From Chara braunii (lineage: Eukaryota > Streptophyta > Charophyceae > Charales > Characeae): DNA of 41,303 nucleotides. The stretch is taken from positions 303,321 through 344,623 of the forward strand of contig BFEA01000589.1 of the NCBI GenBank assembly GCA_003427395.1, written 5' to 3'. This document shows positions 39,644-41,303 of this stretch, piece after piece. Positions within the stretch are counted from its first letter, which is position 1. Each line of letters starts with the position of its first letter. The position numbers were made by a program, and so were the translations under genes. Under the pieces are notes generated by a model. That model was not told the origin of the DNA. It saw only the letters and a program-made list of their open reading frames with translations, and made no database searches.

Positions 39644-41303
39644 TGTCGGGCGCATCGGTCCGGCACCGCACGGGGGCAGCGCGGGACCCTCCCGGCCGCA
39701 TCACGCAGGAGTTAGTTTTCATAACCCTTCATCTCAATATACATGGAGCTTCCGCAAGCCGCTCTGGCCGGGTGCGCCAGCCATACCTCTCGCGAGCCCC
39801 TACGACAGGATAGGGCCTACGCGAGGCACGACTTACCTACCCCTTACGGGAGCTGTCACCTCCCTTCGGTGGGCGTACCCCCGTCGAGCTACCAGTCCAC
39901 AGTACGAAAGCTAATCAGTTGCAATCGCAGAGGTGGACCAGCCGAGGGCGTTTCTCGTTCGCTGTAGCATAGGGGGTACGCGCGGTAATACGCCTCTATC
40001 GGACCCGCACGCGAACCGACATCTTGGGGGGGCTGAGGTCCCAAGTGCGACTCATCGCCAGTCGACTAGGACGCATCCCACACACCACGCGCACTCCACT
40101 TTACGAACACTCATACACACAAAACAACATATATACGAAACGACACAGTACCAACAACGCGACAACGCTCCTAGCCCCTCAGCAGCCGACCCATAACCTT
40201 CCAGTGCGGAAATCGGATAGGCGTCGCGCGCTGAACTTGGTATAAAACCACGCGGACGCAGGGCATACTCATATCGACTTGCAATGCAGGCGTACACCAT
40301 CAGTCGCATCGATGGCGTACTATGTAGTGCCCATAATCAAGCGGTCCCTCGTGGATTCGAGTACCGCTTATGACACTCAAGTGTCAGACTTGAAGTGTCG
40401 TGAGGGCCTAACCTTTCACGACATTGCACGGCTGAAGGAAAAGTCGTGCAGCCGCCGAGGCACCTCAGACTCTCGACCTGAGTGTCACGGTAGGCAAATC
40501 AAATAGGCTCTTCGCGAGAGGAAAACCCCTCCCCTGCAGAGCCTAGGGCTTGGGATGTCCTGGACAAGGACCTCGAATCCCGGCCCAGGACCAAATGTCC
40601 AACTAAGAAAATCATCAAAAAAAACAAGAGACAGGAACAAAAGGAGAGACCTCCCCTAAGCCCCTCAGTCTCAGCTTCTGAGTAGGGCTCTAATGTGGGG
40701 CTCTTTAATCTATGCAAACATTTATCCCAAGTATACCCACGTATACATATATAAGGGTTTAGTATGTGACGATCATTGTTTTTTTTATGGTCTCACTGGG
40801 GTCTCTCACGATAATACGTATATGTGTGACCGTAGGCAACCAAATCCAGAATCTGATTCACAGCTCATACCTGCCTTCACATCAACAAACCAAATCAATA
40901 GCCCACACACTACACGGAGTCAACCCCAACCGCCTTCGACATTCATACCCCTTGCTTTAGGCATGCAAACCCCAAAACCTCCTGTCCAACTAACCTTAAT
41001 TAAATACTCAGCACCTTTGTCAAATGGCCATTCAATAAAAGTCCGGGTGAAACCTTAATAAAACAACGAAATCACCAGGGCTAAAGCCTTTTAGGTTGAG
41101 TGTAGAGGGAGAGTTGAAATTGAGTCGTAGACCGATGAATCGGCAACCGACCTGTTATCAGTGATAACAGAAGGTGATCCTCAAGGGATCAAGCTGAATC
41201 TAGTCCTGAACTTAAATCAAATGATCAAGAAGACCTGCAACACACGGCAGGTCAACCCCCAAGCTACGATCATAAGTGTATGGAGAACACAACTCCATGA
41301 CAC
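39644..41303 (-). repeat. 5' LTR of element X (copy E, incomplete)
   Basis: Matches 20521-22180 base for base in register, starting TGTCGGGCGCATCGGTCCGG. The remaining part, including hairpin arrays 1 and 2, lies beyond the window end. Differences from copy D are mostly transitions, densest in the first 150 bp. Open frames in it mirror those in copy D and carry no motif. Confidence 0.9.

Larger units (their letters stand above)
20521..41303 (-). mobile_element. Large Ty3/gypsy element X with two Gag-like ORFs (5' LTR runs off the window)
   Basis: Read on the minus strand: partial 5' LTR (41303-39644), primer-binding site (39638-39623), Gag1, protease, RT/RNase H, integrase, second Gag-like ORF, a 5.6-kb non-coding region and 3' LTR (about 24370-20521). 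The two LTR segments are collinear over 1660 bp with no net length change and about 60 differences counted by eye (near 96% identity). The total length would exceed 23 kb. Frameshifts, stops and an altered integrase active site make this copy defective. It is inserted in element F. Confidence 0.85.

Overview
The window holds no recognisable cellular gene. It is a repeat-dominated stretch of a eukaryotic nuclear genome made of nested LTR retrotransposons (Ty3/gypsy class), small DNA-transposon-like elements, microsatellites and short ambiguous (N) runs. The host looks like a green-lineage eukaryote. The best evidence is a primer-binding site in which 16 nt match, as I recall it, the 3' end of plant-type tRNA-Asp. 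The style of the Gag and Gag-like proteins reminds me of the charophyte alga Chara, but that is an unverified impression. No rRNA, tRNA gene, CRISPR array or prokaryotic signal was seen.

Layout. (1) 1-7420, minus strand: a decayed Ty3/gypsy element (A) reading gag, zinc knuckle, protease, RT, RNase H, a PHD-like zinc finger, integrase, then an extra ORF. Almost all of it is in one frame, broken by stop codons, with RT one frame off. (2) 7425-12099: a possible leader/LTR, the tail of another unknown ORF, two GA microsatellites and an inverted-repeat segment. (3) 12100 to about 15180: a diverged copy (C) of the long LTR described below, interrupted by a hAT-type non-autonomous element with a perfect 8-bp target duplication. 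(4) 15200-19121: CA repeats, a tandem array of units of about 340 bp, and an inverted-repeat element rich in CCGGAT motifs. (5) 19386-20520, minus: RNase H/integrase remnants of a second Ty3 element (F). (6) 20521 to the window end, minus: a very large element (X) inserted into the RNase H region of F. X has a 3' LTR of about 3.85 kb (20521 to about 24370), a 5.6-kb non-coding 3' region, a second Gag-like ORF (32599-29979), integrase, RT/RNase H, protease, Gag1, a tRNA-Asp-type primer-binding site and the first 1660 bp of the 5' LTR (39644-41303).

The most unusual feature is a repeated theme of hairpin arrays inside X and its diverged LTR relative C. In the LTR, eight units share a conserved loop of about 20 nt, while their short stems differ from unit to unit and mostly remain self-complementary. 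The same design, with a diverged loop and other stems, is present in C. Three further hairpin sets lie in the 3' non-coding region of X. X also carries two Gag-like modules, each with its own CX2CX4HX4C knuckle, one before and one after pol. A link between the extra Gag and the hairpins, such as RNA packaging or regulation, is speculation.
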